DNA of 64,000 nt from Lutimonas zeaxanthinifaciens (GTDB taxonomy: Bacteria; Bacteroidota; Bacteroidia; Flavobacteriales; Flavobacteriaceae). The notes under the pieces were generated by a model, which was not told the origin of the DNA, did no database searches, and saw nothing but the letters and a program-made list of their open reading frames with translations. The DNA is taken from assembly GCF_030503675.1 (NCBI RefSeq), contig NZ_CP129964.1, positions 992,001-1,056,000 on the forward strand, read 5' to 3'. Below are positions 9,201 through 17,577 of this stretch, piece after piece (within the stretch, counting starts at the first letter, position 1; every line of letters begins with the position of its first letter). The position numbers were made by a program, and so were the translations under genes.

Positions 9201-10049
9201 ACTAAAATCACTGTAGATATTGTATTTATGTTCTGAGGAGAGAAAGTCATCTGAGTTCAGTTCCCAATGATGAGGTCCCTGCCCGAAAAAAAGGATATAA
9301 TCCTCCGAATCGAAAACCCCGTCTTCCTCACCACTTATAAAGATTGAATTTTCCTGTAAATCCTCATATCTGAATTCACTATTGAGCTGCGGAAGCATTT
9401 TCCCACCATTGCCATAAATTCTGATATTTCTTGGATCAAGCCCCGAGGTGGATACGCCTATTTTCTCCAGAAGTTCTCGATCGATTTTAAAAATTCCGGT
9501 TGTGTCTATCCTAAATTTAAACCAGTTTCCGGTTGAAAGTACGGAACGATTTGATTTTAAGCTGTTTCTATTCTCTGAACTAACAATGTTCGTCGTACGT
9601 TCTTTTAGGGTATAGGCCAAAGTAAAGGAGGTGATTTTTTGAATCGTACCGTTATTATTGATCAAAGGCGTTAATTGCAGAATGACCTTGTTCATATTTG
9701 CTGATTTCCCTAAGGATAATTCACTTTTAATTTCTGATGGAATGTCAGTTTTAACGATTCCTCCAAGATATCGATCAGACAGCGTCGAAAATTTAACATT
9801 TTTTATTTGGTATTCATGTACGATTGTGTTGTTTTGCACGTTAAATACTTGAGTATATGTTGGAAGGTTTTTTGCGTCGAAAAAGTTTCCTTCAACCAAG
9901 GGTAAAACAACGGACTTCGATTCGTTTAATTTTACGGTTTTTTGATCATCCCAAATGAGATCAAATGATTTTGAAGATGAATTTTGACCAACGGATTGCA
10001 AAGTGTACAATGCAACAAAACAAAAAAGAATATACTTTTTGAAAGACAT
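6222..10049 (-). CDS. porU: type IX secretion system sortase PorU
   Basis: A cell-surface gingipain-family (C25) cysteine peptidase that removes C-terminal sorting domains from T9SS cargo and attaches the cargo to lipopolysaccharide. The 1275-residue protein has a signal peptide (about 1-21), an N-terminal beta region, and the catalytic domain with His787 (IDYFGHGGVNGW) and Cys821 (TVTCEFARF), the expected dyad. It ends in a domain resembling a sorting domain (LNYPNPFINYTEF...GKGVYVYKL) that PorU keeps. It is divergent from gldJ, as in other gliding flavobacteria, and upstream of porV. A TAATTTTG box (minus strand, 10074-10067) is a candidate promoter. Confidence 0.95.
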   Translation of the reverse strand: MSFKKYILFCFVALYTLQSVGQNSSSKSFDLIWDDQKTVKLNESKSVVLPLVEGNFFDAKNLPTYTQVFNVQNNTIVHEYQIKNVKFSTLSDRYLGGIVKTDIPSEIKSELSLGKSANMNKVILQLTPLINNNGTIQKITSFTLAYTLKERTTNIVSSENRNSLKSNRSVLSTGNWFKFRIDTTGIFKIDRELLEKIGVSTSGLDPRNIRIYGNGGKMLPQLNSEFRYEDLQENSIFISGEEDGVFDSEDYILFFGQGPHHWELNSDDFLSSEHKYNIYSDFSYYFITTDLGNGKRVQTKNQIEIPAQEQIRAYERYDFYELDEVNLFANGQQWLGEDFSFESSQKFLFDFDDLLPNEELSVRVRGVATSTSNTSMDITLNNQDLMSLSYSAIANNSITRATSDDRRATTLVNGDQIEIGITYNNSGNPSSRAYLDFIEVIGKCELVWQGRQFSFRNSEASDPGSIYEYVIRNASGAAQVWDLNDPLHPKKIENQDSGNNFIFKTQGQDSYFLLHGTDDYFIPEAIEDNVVPNQNLHGLRDLDYIVITPDYLKSEAERLTEHHSNVSGFITGVIDLNEIFNEFGSGSPDLTAIRDFIRFLYLNASGNETRIKYVCLFGDASFDFKDRITDNNNIVPAFQSYESFNLATAYVTDDYFGMMDEAEGELRSSDMQDVAMGRLPVSSPKQARELVDKTLSYYAAEALGSWRNKLTFIADDPDNSGEFVLQKALDLITEDIEENKPSFNIKKIYADAHQQVSTAGGERYPTVNEAINNAVETGTLMIDYFGHGGVNGWAEERILEVPQIQSWNNSNTLPLLVTVTCEFARFDNPIRPTAGEYTLWNAGGGASHLISTTREIFISVGEVFNRNLIKNLLGFEGQDYSISEALMYAKHESFTSQRFFVYSFGDPAMKMAQVKPNIEITKMNGTNLSQKRDTLKALSRIQFEGRITDENNQPLNNFNGTLNATIYDKPLNKTTLDNDNLGKKMPFTAVESKIFSGRSSVNNGKFQLDFIVPKDIRIAYGNAKISLYGENNLSDRNGADLSITIGGIDQNAPEDSQGPEIRLFMNDESFVDGGNTSESPVLYAILEDDSGINTSITAVDHDIIAILDDDNNNPYVLNDYYETELDNFKKGKVKFPFRDLEPGLHTIKFKCWDTYNNPSESTLSFIVVNDNDLILSNVLNYPNPFINYTEFWFNHNKPNEPLDVQVQIFTVSGKLIKTLHRSVQSDGLLSRDISWDGLDDFGNKIGKGVYVYKLHVRSQITTAQAEKFEKLVILQ

Positions 10050-10066
10050 AAAGGGCTGAAATCAGT

Positions 10067-10074
10067 CAAAATTA
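10067..10074 (-). promoter_or_regulatory. candidate -7 element of porU-porV
   Basis: The minus strand reads TAATTTTG, matching TAnnTTTG, 18 bases from the porU start codon. No convincing TTTG is seen at the right distance upstream. Confidence 0.35.
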
Positions 10075-10214
10075 AACATTTTACAACATTACACATAATA
10101 AAGAATTAAAACAATCGTTATACAAGCATTGAAACTGGAAAATGTATCAGGCTCGACCTGGAATATCCATGTCAATAATTTTTGTATTTATCAAAAAATA
10201 GTTAATCAATAATT

Positions 10215-11885
10215 ATGAAAAAGTTTAGCAGTAACAAAGTACTACTCATATTGTTTTCAGCCGTTCTTCTTACGAGCTGTTCCAAAAGTAATAAGAGTGT
10301 TTCCACTTTAACCGGTTGGGAGTATAACAACCCTAAATATGGTGGGTTTCAGGCCAATTCGAATTATCGTGAGCAAGGGCCGCCTCCGGGGATGGTTTTA
10401 ATTGAAGGAGGTACCTTTACCATGGGTAGTGTTCAGGATGATGTGATGTTTGATTGGAATACGACGCCGGTAAAACAACAGGTGAGGTCATTCTATATGG
10501 ATGAAGCTGAGGTTACCAATATAGAATATTTACTTTATCTTCAATATCTGGAGAAAGTTTTCCCGCCATCTGACGATACGTACAGAAAGATCTATCAGGC
10601 AGCATTGCCGGATACTTTGGTTTGGAGAAATACATTAGGATACAATGAATTATTGACTGAAAACTATTTAAGGCACCCAGCCTACGCCGAATATCCGGTT
10701 GTGGGAGTTTCCTGGAGACAGGCTTCGGAATATTGTAAGTGGAGAACGGACCGGGTTAATGAAAAAATCCTGATTGACAAAGGTGTTCTTCATACCTTGT
10801 TTGACATGGATTCCCTAAAAGTTGAAGGTGCCAATAGATTTGATACGGAAACCTATTTAACAAATCCTAACTTGTTATTTGATGGAGATTCAACGATCTA
10901 CTACAAAGGAATTAAAGACTTTTCAAAAAAGGAGAAGAAAACGGAAGGATCGTTTACCGGACGTCATGTGAAAACATCTGATGGTATTCTTGCTCAGCGA
11001 TTCAGGCTTCCAACAGAGGCGGAATGGGAATACGCTGCGAAGGCTGAAATTGAAAACAGAGAGTACAACTCGATTCGAGGAAGAAAGAAATATTCGTGGA
11101 ATGGAAATTCTACTCGTGAACAATCGAGAAGATACAGAGGAGACCAAATGGCCAACTTTAAACAAGGTAAAGGAGATTATAGTGGTCTAGCCGGATGGAG
11201 CAATGACGGTGCGGATATCACAATGAGAATCAAATCATATAAGCCAAATGCTTTCGGACTTTACGACATGAGTGGTAACGTTGCTGAATGGGTGGCTGAT
11301 GTCTACAGACCAATTATTGATAACGATGCGAACGATTTCAGTTACTTCAGAGGAAATGTTTTTAACAAAAAGCAGATTGATAAGGAAGGAAATGTGGTAG
11401 TTGTTGATTACAATACGGTAGAATTCGATACCCTTGATAACGGTAGAATTGTTCCCAGAGACCTTCCCGGTAGCGTAAAATATGTACCGGTTACCAAGAG
11501 AGACGCATTTATGAGAAACAATTATGAGAAAGCTTATAATATTGATAATCGTGACGGGGACCTTGCATCGACAAAACAATTCTTCAGAGATGAAGACGAT
11601 TCAGATGAAAAACCAAGAATGTACAATTCACCGAAAATACCAAGGCAAATTGGAGAAAGCGGATTGATCATTCAGCAATATGATACCAAAACCAGAACTA
11701 CATTGATCAGCGACCAGACGAGAGTATTCAAAGGTGGTTCATGGAAAGACAGAGCATACTGGATGGATCCTGCTCAAAGAAGGTATCTTCCTGAATATAT
11801 GGCAACGAACTATATTGGATTCAGATGCGCCACAGACAAATTGGGTCAGATGTCTTATTCAAGAAGAAGAAAACAATCAAAATAG
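10215..11885 (+). CDS. gldJ: gliding motility lipoprotein GldJ
   Basis: A 556-residue outer-membrane lipoprotein needed for gliding and for T9SS stability. It has a type II signal peptide ending in LLTSCSKSN with the lipidated Cys at about 22. The formylglycine-generating-enzyme-like fold starts at MVLIEGGTFTMGS (about 60) and continues through VVGVSWRQASEYCKWR, RFRLPTEAEWEYAAKAE and FGLYDMSGNVAEWV to VFKGGSWKDRAYWMDP and IGFRCA. These are the FGE-sulfatase landmarks shared with GldK. The protein is structural, not known to modify sulfatases. It is divergent from porU and ends in a strong terminator just before murF. Confidence 0.95.
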   Translation: MKKFSSNKVLLILFSAVLLTSCSKSNKSVSTLTGWEYNNPKYGGFQANSNYREQGPPPGMVLIEGGTFTMGSVQDDVMFDWNTTPVKQQVRSFYMDEAEVTNIEYLLYLQYLEKVFPPSDDTYRKIYQAALPDTLVWRNTLGYNELLTENYLRHPAYAEYPVVGVSWRQASEYCKWRTDRVNEKILIDKGVLHTLFDMDSLKVEGANRFDTETYLTNPNLLFDGDSTIYYKGIKDFSKKEKKTEGSFTGRHVKTSDGILAQRFRLPTEAEWEYAAKAEIENREYNSIRGRKKYSWNGNSTREQSRRYRGDQMANFKQGKGDYSGLAGWSNDGADITMRIKSYKPNAFGLYDMSGNVAEWVADVYRPIIDNDANDFSYFRGNVFNKKQIDKEGNVVVVDYNTVEFDTLDNGRIVPRDLPGSVKYVPVTKRDAFMRNNYEKAYNIDNRDGDLASTKQFFRDEDDSDEKPRMYNSPKIPRQIGESGLIIQQYDTKTRTTLISDQTRVFKGGSWKDRAYWMDPAQRRYLPEYMATNYIGFRCATDKLGQMSYSRRRKQSK

Positions 11886-11910
11886 TACCGACCAAAATAT
11901 AATTTCAAAA

Positions 11911-11946
11911 AACTCAATATCACGAACTGATATTGAGTTTTTTTTT
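11911..11946 (+). terminator. intrinsic terminator after gldJ, close to the murF start
   Basis: Arms AACTCAATATC (11911-11921) and GATATTGAGTT (11929-11939) pair perfectly across a 7-base loop and run into a tract of nine T ending at 11946. It ends only 11 bases before the murF ATG. Any murF promoter must therefore lie inside the terminator or murF depends on read-through. Confidence 0.85.
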
Positions 11947-11957
11947 ACATTTACTTT

Positions 11958-13238
11958 ATGGGAATAGAAGAAATTTACGCTCGATTCAAAGAGAGTTTCA
12001 AAGTGGTAAAAGACACCAGGGAGAATGTGCGGGATTGCATGTATTTCTCTTTAAAGGGCGAAAGTTTCAACGGTAATAAATACGCAAAAGAAGCACTTGA
12101 CAATGGAGCCAGATATGCGGTAATTGACGAAAAAAAATATTTGGTTGATGATCGGATGATTCTTGTTGACGATGTTTTGAAATGTTTACAAGATCTCGCT
12201 CGATATCACAGAAATCAATTGAAGATTCCCATCTTAGCCTTGACCGGCAGCAACGGGAAGACCACTACAAAGGAATTGATACATGCCGTTTTGAAACGTA
12301 AGTTCAATTGCCTTGCCACTAAAGGAAATTTAAACAATCATATCGGAGTTCCTTTGACTTTGCTTGGTCTAACCAGTGAGCATGAGTTGGGGGTGGTGGA
12401 AATGGGTGCAAATCACCAATTGGAAATCGATGAATTATGCAAAATTGCCTTACCGGATTATGGTTATATAACTAATTTTGGAAGAGTTCATCTTGAGGGC
12501 TTTGGCAGTTTTGAGGGAGTTATTCAGGGAAAAACAGAAATGTACAGGCACCTTGCGTCCCATCGGAAAACAGTGTTTGTAAATAGTGAGGACCACATTC
12601 AAATGGAGAAAACTGAAGGAATGAACAGGATCTTGTTCGGTTCTGAACATAATGTGGACTTCAAAACCCGTTTTATCGACGCTGACCCCTTTGTTAGGAT
12701 GGAATTTGATCAGGTTGAAATTCAAAGCCAGCTTATAGGAAATTATAATTATGCCAATATAGCTGTCGCCGTTGCCATTGGGTCTTATTTTGGTATTGAA
12801 ACAGAGGAGATCAAAAAAGGAGTAGAGGCCTATGTTCCTCAAAACAACAGGTCCCAGATCATCGATATTAAGTCGAATCGAATTATCCTGGATGCTTATA
12901 ATGCCAATCCGAATAGTATGGAAGTCGCAATCGATAATTTATCAAAACTATCTGCCGATCAAAAAATAGCTATTTTGGGGGATATGTTCGAACTCGGAAA
13001 TGACAGTAGCCTCGAGCACGAACGGATCGCCTCTCTTGCCTCTGAATCAGGTGTGGATCAAGTATTTTTAATCGGAGAGAATTTTTCAAAAACGAAACTG
13101 TCAAAAGATTGTCTGATCAAATTTTCCTCTTTTGAAGAATTCAAAGATCAATTTTTGGGATTGAATATTGAAAACAGTACGATTTTGATAAAAGCCTCTC
13201 GCGGAATGGCTTTGGAGCGAACGCTGGATCTTTTATAA
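11958..13238 (+). CDS. murF: UDP-N-acetylmuramoyl-tripeptide--D-alanyl-D-alanine ligase
   Basis: Adds the D-Ala-D-Ala dipeptide to the UDP-MurNAc-tripeptide, the last cytoplasmic step of the peptidoglycan stem peptide. The 426-residue protein has the Mur-ligase layout: an N-terminal substrate domain (1-88, with VRDCMYFSLKGESFNGN), the ATP-binding central domain with P-loop TGSNGKTT (about 96-103) and GVVEMGANHQLEI, and a C-terminal domain with DAYNANPNSM. The start at 11958 fits the family N-terminus, so the close upstream hairpin is not an artefact of a wrong start. murF next to gldJ is common in flavobacteria. Confidence 0.95.
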   Translation: MGIEEIYARFKESFKVVKDTRENVRDCMYFSLKGESFNGNKYAKEALDNGARYAVIDEKKYLVDDRMILVDDVLKCLQDLARYHRNQLKIPILALTGSNGKTTTKELIHAVLKRKFNCLATKGNLNNHIGVPLTLLGLTSEHELGVVEMGANHQLEIDELCKIALPDYGYITNFGRVHLEGFGSFEGVIQGKTEMYRHLASHRKTVFVNSEDHIQMEKTEGMNRILFGSEHNVDFKTRFIDADPFVRMEFDQVEIQSQLIGNYNYANIAVAVAIGSYFGIETEEIKKGVEAYVPQNNRSQIIDIKSNRIILDAYNANPNSMEVAIDNLSKLSADQKIAILGDMFELGNDSSLEHERIASLASESGVDQVFLIGENFSKTKLSKDCLIKFSSFEEFKDQFLGLNIENSTILIKASRGMALERTLDLL

Positions 13239-13257
13239 TCAGGATAAAACGAATTAT

Positions 13258-13788
13258 TTACCAATTATCTTCCGTAGGCTCCATCTTATTATTGGAGACA
13301 AAATAGATCAGGCTCTCTATGGCCGTTGTCATTTCATTATCAATAGGTTCCTCGATAAGGATCTGATAATCTGTTGGAAATCTGTCTATGTAGGTCTTTA
13401 AATCCATGCCATCAACAGTTCCATTTACTAGTTTACCTACTTTAAAGTTATTAAAATCGTATTTATAGCGATTGTCTTTGGCAATGATTTTAAGGTCGAA
13501 AAACAAGTTTACCTTGATGTCTTTTCGAATTAATTTCCAATTAAAATGAAAGATGTTCAATTGTTTTATACTGTTCGAATCAATTTGCATCGAATCGATT
13601 TCTGTGTAATAGTTTCCAAGCCAGGCCATGGCTCTTGATTTGATCTCAGCACTGCTTAATCCTTCTGCCCTTACTACTTCTTCGTATCTGAATTCACCGG
13701 TTTCGTCATCAATCATTATCAATTGAGCATTACCGAAATAAAAAGATAAAAATAAAATGAGGGGGATAATTATTTTTCTTTTTTTCAT
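13258..13788 (-). CDS. DUF4468 domain-containing secreted protein
   Basis: A 176-residue exported protein if started at the second Met (MKKRKIIIPLILFLSFYFG, then NAQ), which gives a normal signal peptide; an ATG 15 bases further upstream would only add MIKII. The mature part begins LIMIDDETGEFRYEEVVRAEG and continues with SSAEIKSRAMAWL, the pattern of DUF4468 'TBP-like fold' proteins common in Bacteroidota. The C-terminal IDNEMTTAIESLIYFV stretch is also typical. Role unknown; probably periplasmic. It is convergent with murF and downstream of argS on the same strand. Confidence 0.75.
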   Translation of the reverse strand: MKKRKIIIPLILFLSFYFGNAQLIMIDDETGEFRYEEVVRAEGLSSAEIKSRAMAWLGNYYTEIDSMQIDSNSIKQLNIFHFNWKLIRKDIKVNLFFDLKIIAKDNRYKYDFNNFKVGKLVNGTVDGMDLKTYIDRFPTDYQILIEEPIDNEMTTAIESLIYFVSNNKMEPTEDNW

Positions 13789-13912
13789 AATAATTTTAAT
13801 CAAAAAAACACACCTCTAAAGTGTATTTTTAATTCATAACAAGGATGCAAGTTATCATTTTTATTTAAGTAATCAAAAAAAAAGCGCCTCCCCTTTAGAG
13901 GGTATTTGCCAT

Positions 13913-15682
13913 TTACATCCGGTCAGGAACATCAATTCCCAAAAGTTTAAAAGCTGAACGAATCACACAGGCAACCGCATAGGACAAGTAAACTCTAAAC
14001 TCCTTTTCTTCCTCTTTATCAGCCCCAAAAATAGGAACACTTTGATAAAATGAATTGTAATTTTTAACCAGGTCATAGCTATAATTTGCGATCAAAGCCG
14101 GACTTAGGCTATCTGCCGCATTTTTAATAACATCCGGAAAGTTTTCCAACAACTTCAATAACTCTTTCTCTTTTGAATTTAACTCGGTTATTGCTATTTC
14201 AGCTCCGGGTTTAAATTTTGCTTTTCTTAGTATAGATTGTATTCTTGCATATGTATATTGTATAAAAGGCCCTGTATTACCGTTAAAGTCGATGGATTCC
14301 TTCGGATCAAACAGAATTCTTTTTTTGGGATCTACCTTGAGTATAAAATATTTTAGGGCTCCCAAACCAATGATCTTATACAACCGGTTCTTTTCCTCAT
14401 CAGAATATCCTTCCAGTTTTCCAAGCTCTTCAGAAATTTCACCGGCGGTAGAACTCATTTCATTCATTAGATCGTCAGCATCAACAACCGTTCCTTCTCT
14501 CGATTTCATTTTTCCTTCCGGAAGGTCCACCATGCCATAAGAGAGATGATGTAAATTCTGAGCCCATTCAAACCCCATTTTTTTAAGAATTAAAAACAGC
14601 ACTTTAAAATGATAGTCCTGCTCATTTCCAACGGTATAGACCAATCCTTCTATATCCTGAAAATCTTTAATTCTTTGAATAGCCGTTCCGATGTCCTGGG
14701 TCATATAAACGGCTGTTCCATCTGCTCTCAAAACTATTTTTTCATCCAATCCTTCCTCGGTGAGATCGATCCAGACCGAACCGTCCTCTTTCTTGTAAAA
14801 AACACCTTTTTCAAGCCCCTGGGCCACAACTTCCTTGCCTAATAAATAGGTGTCACTTTCATAATAGTTCTTATCAAAGTTTACCCCCAATTCCTTGTAA
14901 CTGATATCAAAACCATCGTAAACCCATTGATTCATTTTTTTCCAGAGTGAGACTGTATCAGGATCTCCTGCTTCCCATTTACGCAACATTTCCTGAGCTT
15001 CTATAAGAACAGGAGCTTTTTTCTTGGCATCCTCTTCAGTCATACCATCTTTTCGAAGTGATTCGATTTCTTGTTTGTATTGTTTGTCAAAGGCAACATA
15101 ATAGTTTCCAACAAGTTTATCTCCTTTTAGTCCTGTAGTTTCGGGGGTTTCGCCGTTCCCGTGTTTTAACCAGGCCACCATACTTTTGCAAATATGGATA
15201 CCACGGTCGTTAATGATCTGGGTCTTGTATACTTTTTTGCCTGCTGCTGAAATGATCTCAGCCACAGAGTAACCAAGAAGATTATTACGAATATGACCCA
15301 GATGTAAAGGTTTATTGGTATTGGGTGAAGAATATTCAACCATAATGGCTCCTTTCTTATCCTTCACGATTCCAAAATTCTCGAATCTCGATACCATATT
15401 GAAGTTTTCAAGATAGTAAGAATCTGTAATTACTAAATTTAAAAACCCTTTCACCACGTTGAAATCTGAAACGATATCTGCATGAGATTTTAGATAATTC
15501 CCCAAATCAGTGGCAATTTGAAACGGATTTCCTTTGATCTGTTTGAGAAGAGGAAAAACAACGATTGTAATATCTCCTTCAAAGTCCTTTCTTGTTTCCT
15601 GAAACTCCAGTTTTTCTATATCAATATCGTATATAGATTTGATTCCTTCTTTGGCTATAGGATCGAGTATGTGTTGAACCAC
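13913..15682 (-). CDS. argS: arginyl-tRNA synthetase
   Basis: Class I synthetase charging tRNA-Arg, 589 residues. Seen in order are the N-terminal additional domain (to about 105), the HIGH box as HLGH in SPNTNKPLHLGHIRNNLLG, the KMSKS equivalent in EGKMKSREGTVV, and the anticodon-binding DALR domain with NGNTGPFIQYTYARIQSIL, ending in the characteristic PDRM. The start codon is GTG at 15682. A TATTTTTG box lies 25 bases upstream on the minus strand. Its promoter region is shared with the divergent cysteine-cluster gene. Confidence 0.97.
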   Translation of the reverse strand: MVQHILDPIAKEGIKSIYDIDIEKLEFQETRKDFEGDITIVVFPLLKQIKGNPFQIATDLGNYLKSHADIVSDFNVVKGFLNLVITDSYYLENFNMVSRFENFGIVKDKKGAIMVEYSSPNTNKPLHLGHIRNNLLGYSVAEIISAAGKKVYKTQIINDRGIHICKSMVAWLKHGNGETPETTGLKGDKLVGNYYVAFDKQYKQEIESLRKDGMTEEDAKKKAPVLIEAQEMLRKWEAGDPDTVSLWKKMNQWVYDGFDISYKELGVNFDKNYYESDTYLLGKEVVAQGLEKGVFYKKEDGSVWIDLTEEGLDEKIVLRADGTAVYMTQDIGTAIQRIKDFQDIEGLVYTVGNEQDYHFKVLFLILKKMGFEWAQNLHHLSYGMVDLPEGKMKSREGTVVDADDLMNEMSSTAGEISEELGKLEGYSDEEKNRLYKIIGLGALKYFILKVDPKKRILFDPKESIDFNGNTGPFIQYTYARIQSILRKAKFKPGAEIAITELNSKEKELLKLLENFPDVIKNAADSLSPALIANYSYDLVKNYNSFYQSVPIFGADKEEEKEFRVYLSYAVACVIRSAFKLLGIDVPDRM

Positions 15683-15706
15683 GATAAATTGTATTTACGA
15701 GAGCCG

Positions 15707-15714
15707 CAAAAATA
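15707..15714 (-). promoter_or_regulatory. -7 promoter element of argS
   Basis: The minus strand reads TATTTTTG, a TAnnTTTG match, about 25 bases before the GTG start. It lies beside the divergent promoter at 15725-15754, so the two polymerase footprints overlap. Confidence 0.45.
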
Positions 15715-15724
15715 ATTATTTTCA

Positions 15725-15754
15725 CTTGATAATGGATGAGTTATTGTACATTTG
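15725..15754 (+). promoter_or_regulatory. promoter of the cysteine-cluster gene
   Basis: CTTG (15725-15728), an 18-base spacer and TACATTTG (15747-15754) match the Bacteroidota promoter. The predicted start point is near 15760, which rules out the TTG and ATG codons at 15752 and 15755 and points to the ATG at 15764 as translation start. Confidence 0.55.
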
Positions 15755-15763
15755 ATGACTACG

Positions 15764-16267
15764 ATGGATGAAATGGATAAAATAATCAGGGATTTACCTG
15801 CAAGAGCCCTCGAAAAAAGCGTTGAGAACAAAAAGTATTTCAAGAAATTGAAAAGCAAACAAAGAAAACGTCTGGATTTGTTGATGCAGGAAATCCATGA
15901 AGCCGAATTTGAAAACACGGATTGTTTGTCCTGTGCAAATTGCTGTAAAACCACGAGCCCGATCTTTACCGAAAAGGACATCAGCAGGATTTCCAAATTT
16001 CTGAAAATGAAAGAGCGTAATTTCATCTCGCAATACCTCAGGAGGGATGAAGATGATTTTATGGTTTTACAATCATCACCTTGCACCTTTTTAGATCAGG
16101 ATAACAGCTGTTTTATCTATGAGGTAAGGCCCAGGGCCTGCAGTGAATATCCTCATACCAACAGGAAAAAATTTGCCCAATTAACAGATCTTACATTGAA
16201 GAACACAGAAATATGCCCTGCGGTGTATAATATTGTGGAAACTTTAAAGGAAAAACTTCCCTTGTAG
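15764..16267 (+). CDS. YkgJ family cysteine-cluster protein
   Basis: A cytoplasmic protein of about 167 residues carrying a conserved cysteine cluster thought to bind zinc or iron. The pattern is CLSCANCCKTTSPIF (about 46-60), then CTFLDQDNSCFIYEVRPRACSEYPH (about 107-131) and a final CPAV. This is the Pfam CxxCxxCC zinc/iron-chelating family. Biochemical function is not established. The start at 15764 (MDEMDKIIRDLPARALE) was chosen because an upstream promoter box overlaps the earlier candidate starts. It is divergent from argS and nearly leaderless. Confidence 0.85.
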   Translation: MDEMDKIIRDLPARALEKSVENKKYFKKLKSKQRKRLDLLMQEIHEAEFENTDCLSCANCCKTTSPIFTEKDISRISKFLKMKERNFISQYLRRDEDDFMVLQSSPCTFLDQDNSCFIYEVRPRACSEYPHTNRKKFAQLTDLTLKNTEICPAVYNIVETLKEKLPL

Positions 16268-16302
16268 TAAAATTGCCAACTTGAAGCCTGAGTTAAAAGG
16301 GA

Positions 16303-17571
16303 TCAGGGATAGATCAAATATTTTTCTCTGATCAGTTTGAAATTTTCAATACTTTCTGTCCAGCTTTTTCTGATTTCTTCCGAAGTCAGTCCCTTCTCAA
16401 TTTGCTTTCTCAGCATTTCATTACCCGCGTGCGCAGTAAAGGTTTTGCCAAAAAAACTTCTGTCTTCAGGCGTTTTACTAAATGCGTCCAGCAGCCATTC
16501 AAGGTTCACTTGATTCTGATTGTCAGCGTCAGTCAAGTCAACGCCATAGCATTTTTCGCCTTTGAATTTTGGGTATTTAGAACCAAAATTTTCTTCAGGT
16601 GTATAACTAAATTCTGTGGCCGGAAAGAACGGGGCACCATACCTCTGAAACTGGAATTCAGTGCCTCTCCCTGCATTGATAATGGTTCCTTCAAAAAATC
16701 CAAGGCTTGGATACAGGTTAACGGACCGGTCATTAGGAAGATTCGGAGAAGGCCTTACAGGAAGACTGTATTTACTTTGGTGTGTATAATTCAAGATAGG
16801 GATTATTTTTAATTGGCAGACAACACTGTCTTTAAGCCAAAATTCTCCGTTGACCATTTTGGCGTATTCCCCCATGGTCATCCCATAAACAAGAGGAACT
16901 TCATGCATGCCCAAAAAAGAGTTGTGTTCAGATTCGAGAACTGGACCATCTATATAATGGCCATTCGGATTGGGCCTGTCCAGAATAACCAAAGGTATTT
17001 CAGATTCGGCACAGGCTTCCATTACAAGGCTCATTGTCGATATATAGGTGTAAAACCTTACACCAACATCTTGTATGTCAAATAAAACAAGATCGACATC
17101 TTTTAATTGCGCAGCCGTTGGTTTTTTATTTTTTCCATAAAGTGAAATAATCGTCAGGCCGGTTTTTATGTCCTTATCATCGTCTACTTTTTCACCTGCA
17201 TCCATGCGTCCGCGAAACCCGTGTTCAGGTGCAAAGACTTTTTGAATAGTAATGTCATGGCTAAGCAATGTATCTATCAAATGCGTATACTCAATTTTAC
17301 TGCTTAAGGACCCTTTTTTTACGATACTGGTCTGATTGGCAACTACTGCAATTTTCTTACCCTGCAGATAGGGAAGGTAAGCATTCATAAGATCAGCAGC
17401 AGGAACGATGATCAAGCTGTCAGCATGTGCATCTGGAAGTCGTTTTTCATTGTAAGTCAGGGTAGAATAAAGTTCTGATTTTGCTGAAAAAGAGGAGAAC
17501 AAAAGAACCAAGGCTATTAATTCAGTTACTAAAATTAAATATGTATTTTTGGACCGAATTAACCTTTTCAT
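16303..17571 (-). CDS. DUF1343 exo-beta-N-acetylmuramidase (NamZ-like)
   Basis: A 422-residue envelope enzyme of the DUF1343 family. Bacillus subtilis NamZ (YbbC) of this family removes MurNAc from the non-reducing end of peptidoglycan fragments. The N-terminus has a hydrophobic segment (about 9-29), either an uncleaved anchor or a signal peptide. Family landmarks are GKKIAVVANQTS (about 70-81), the KVFAPEHGFRG motif with a conserved Glu, DLVLFDIQDVGVRFYTYISTM, VILDRPNPNG, and PNLPNDRSVNLYPSLGFFEGTIINAGRGTEFQFQ. It would take part in cell-wall recycling or scavenging. It is divergent from the FtsX-type permease by 6 bases. Confidence 0.85.
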   Translation of the reverse strand: MKRLIRSKNTYLILVTELIALVLLFSSFSAKSELYSTLTYNEKRLPDAHADSLIIVPAADLMNAYLPYLQGKKIAVVANQTSIVKKGSLSSKIEYTHLIDTLLSHDITIQKVFAPEHGFRGRMDAGEKVDDDKDIKTGLTIISLYGKNKKPTAAQLKDVDLVLFDIQDVGVRFYTYISTMSLVMEACAESEIPLVILDRPNPNGHYIDGPVLESEHNSFLGMHEVPLVYGMTMGEYAKMVNGEFWLKDSVVCQLKIIPILNYTHQSKYSLPVRPSPNLPNDRSVNLYPSLGFFEGTIINAGRGTEFQFQRYGAPFFPATEFSYTPEENFGSKYPKFKGEKCYGVDLTDADNQNQVNLEWLLDAFSKTPEDRSFFGKTFTAHAGNEMLRKQIEKGLTSEEIRKSWTESIENFKLIREKYLIYP

Positions 17572-17577
17572 TTCAAT

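Noticed and set aside
13867-13905. Terminator of argS
   Set aside because: There is a nine-base T-run on the minus strand but only a 4-bp stem before it; too weak to call.
15752-15763. TTG/ATG start of the cysteine-cluster protein
   Set aside because: These codons overlap or abut the TACATTTG promoter box, so they are probably not in the transcript.
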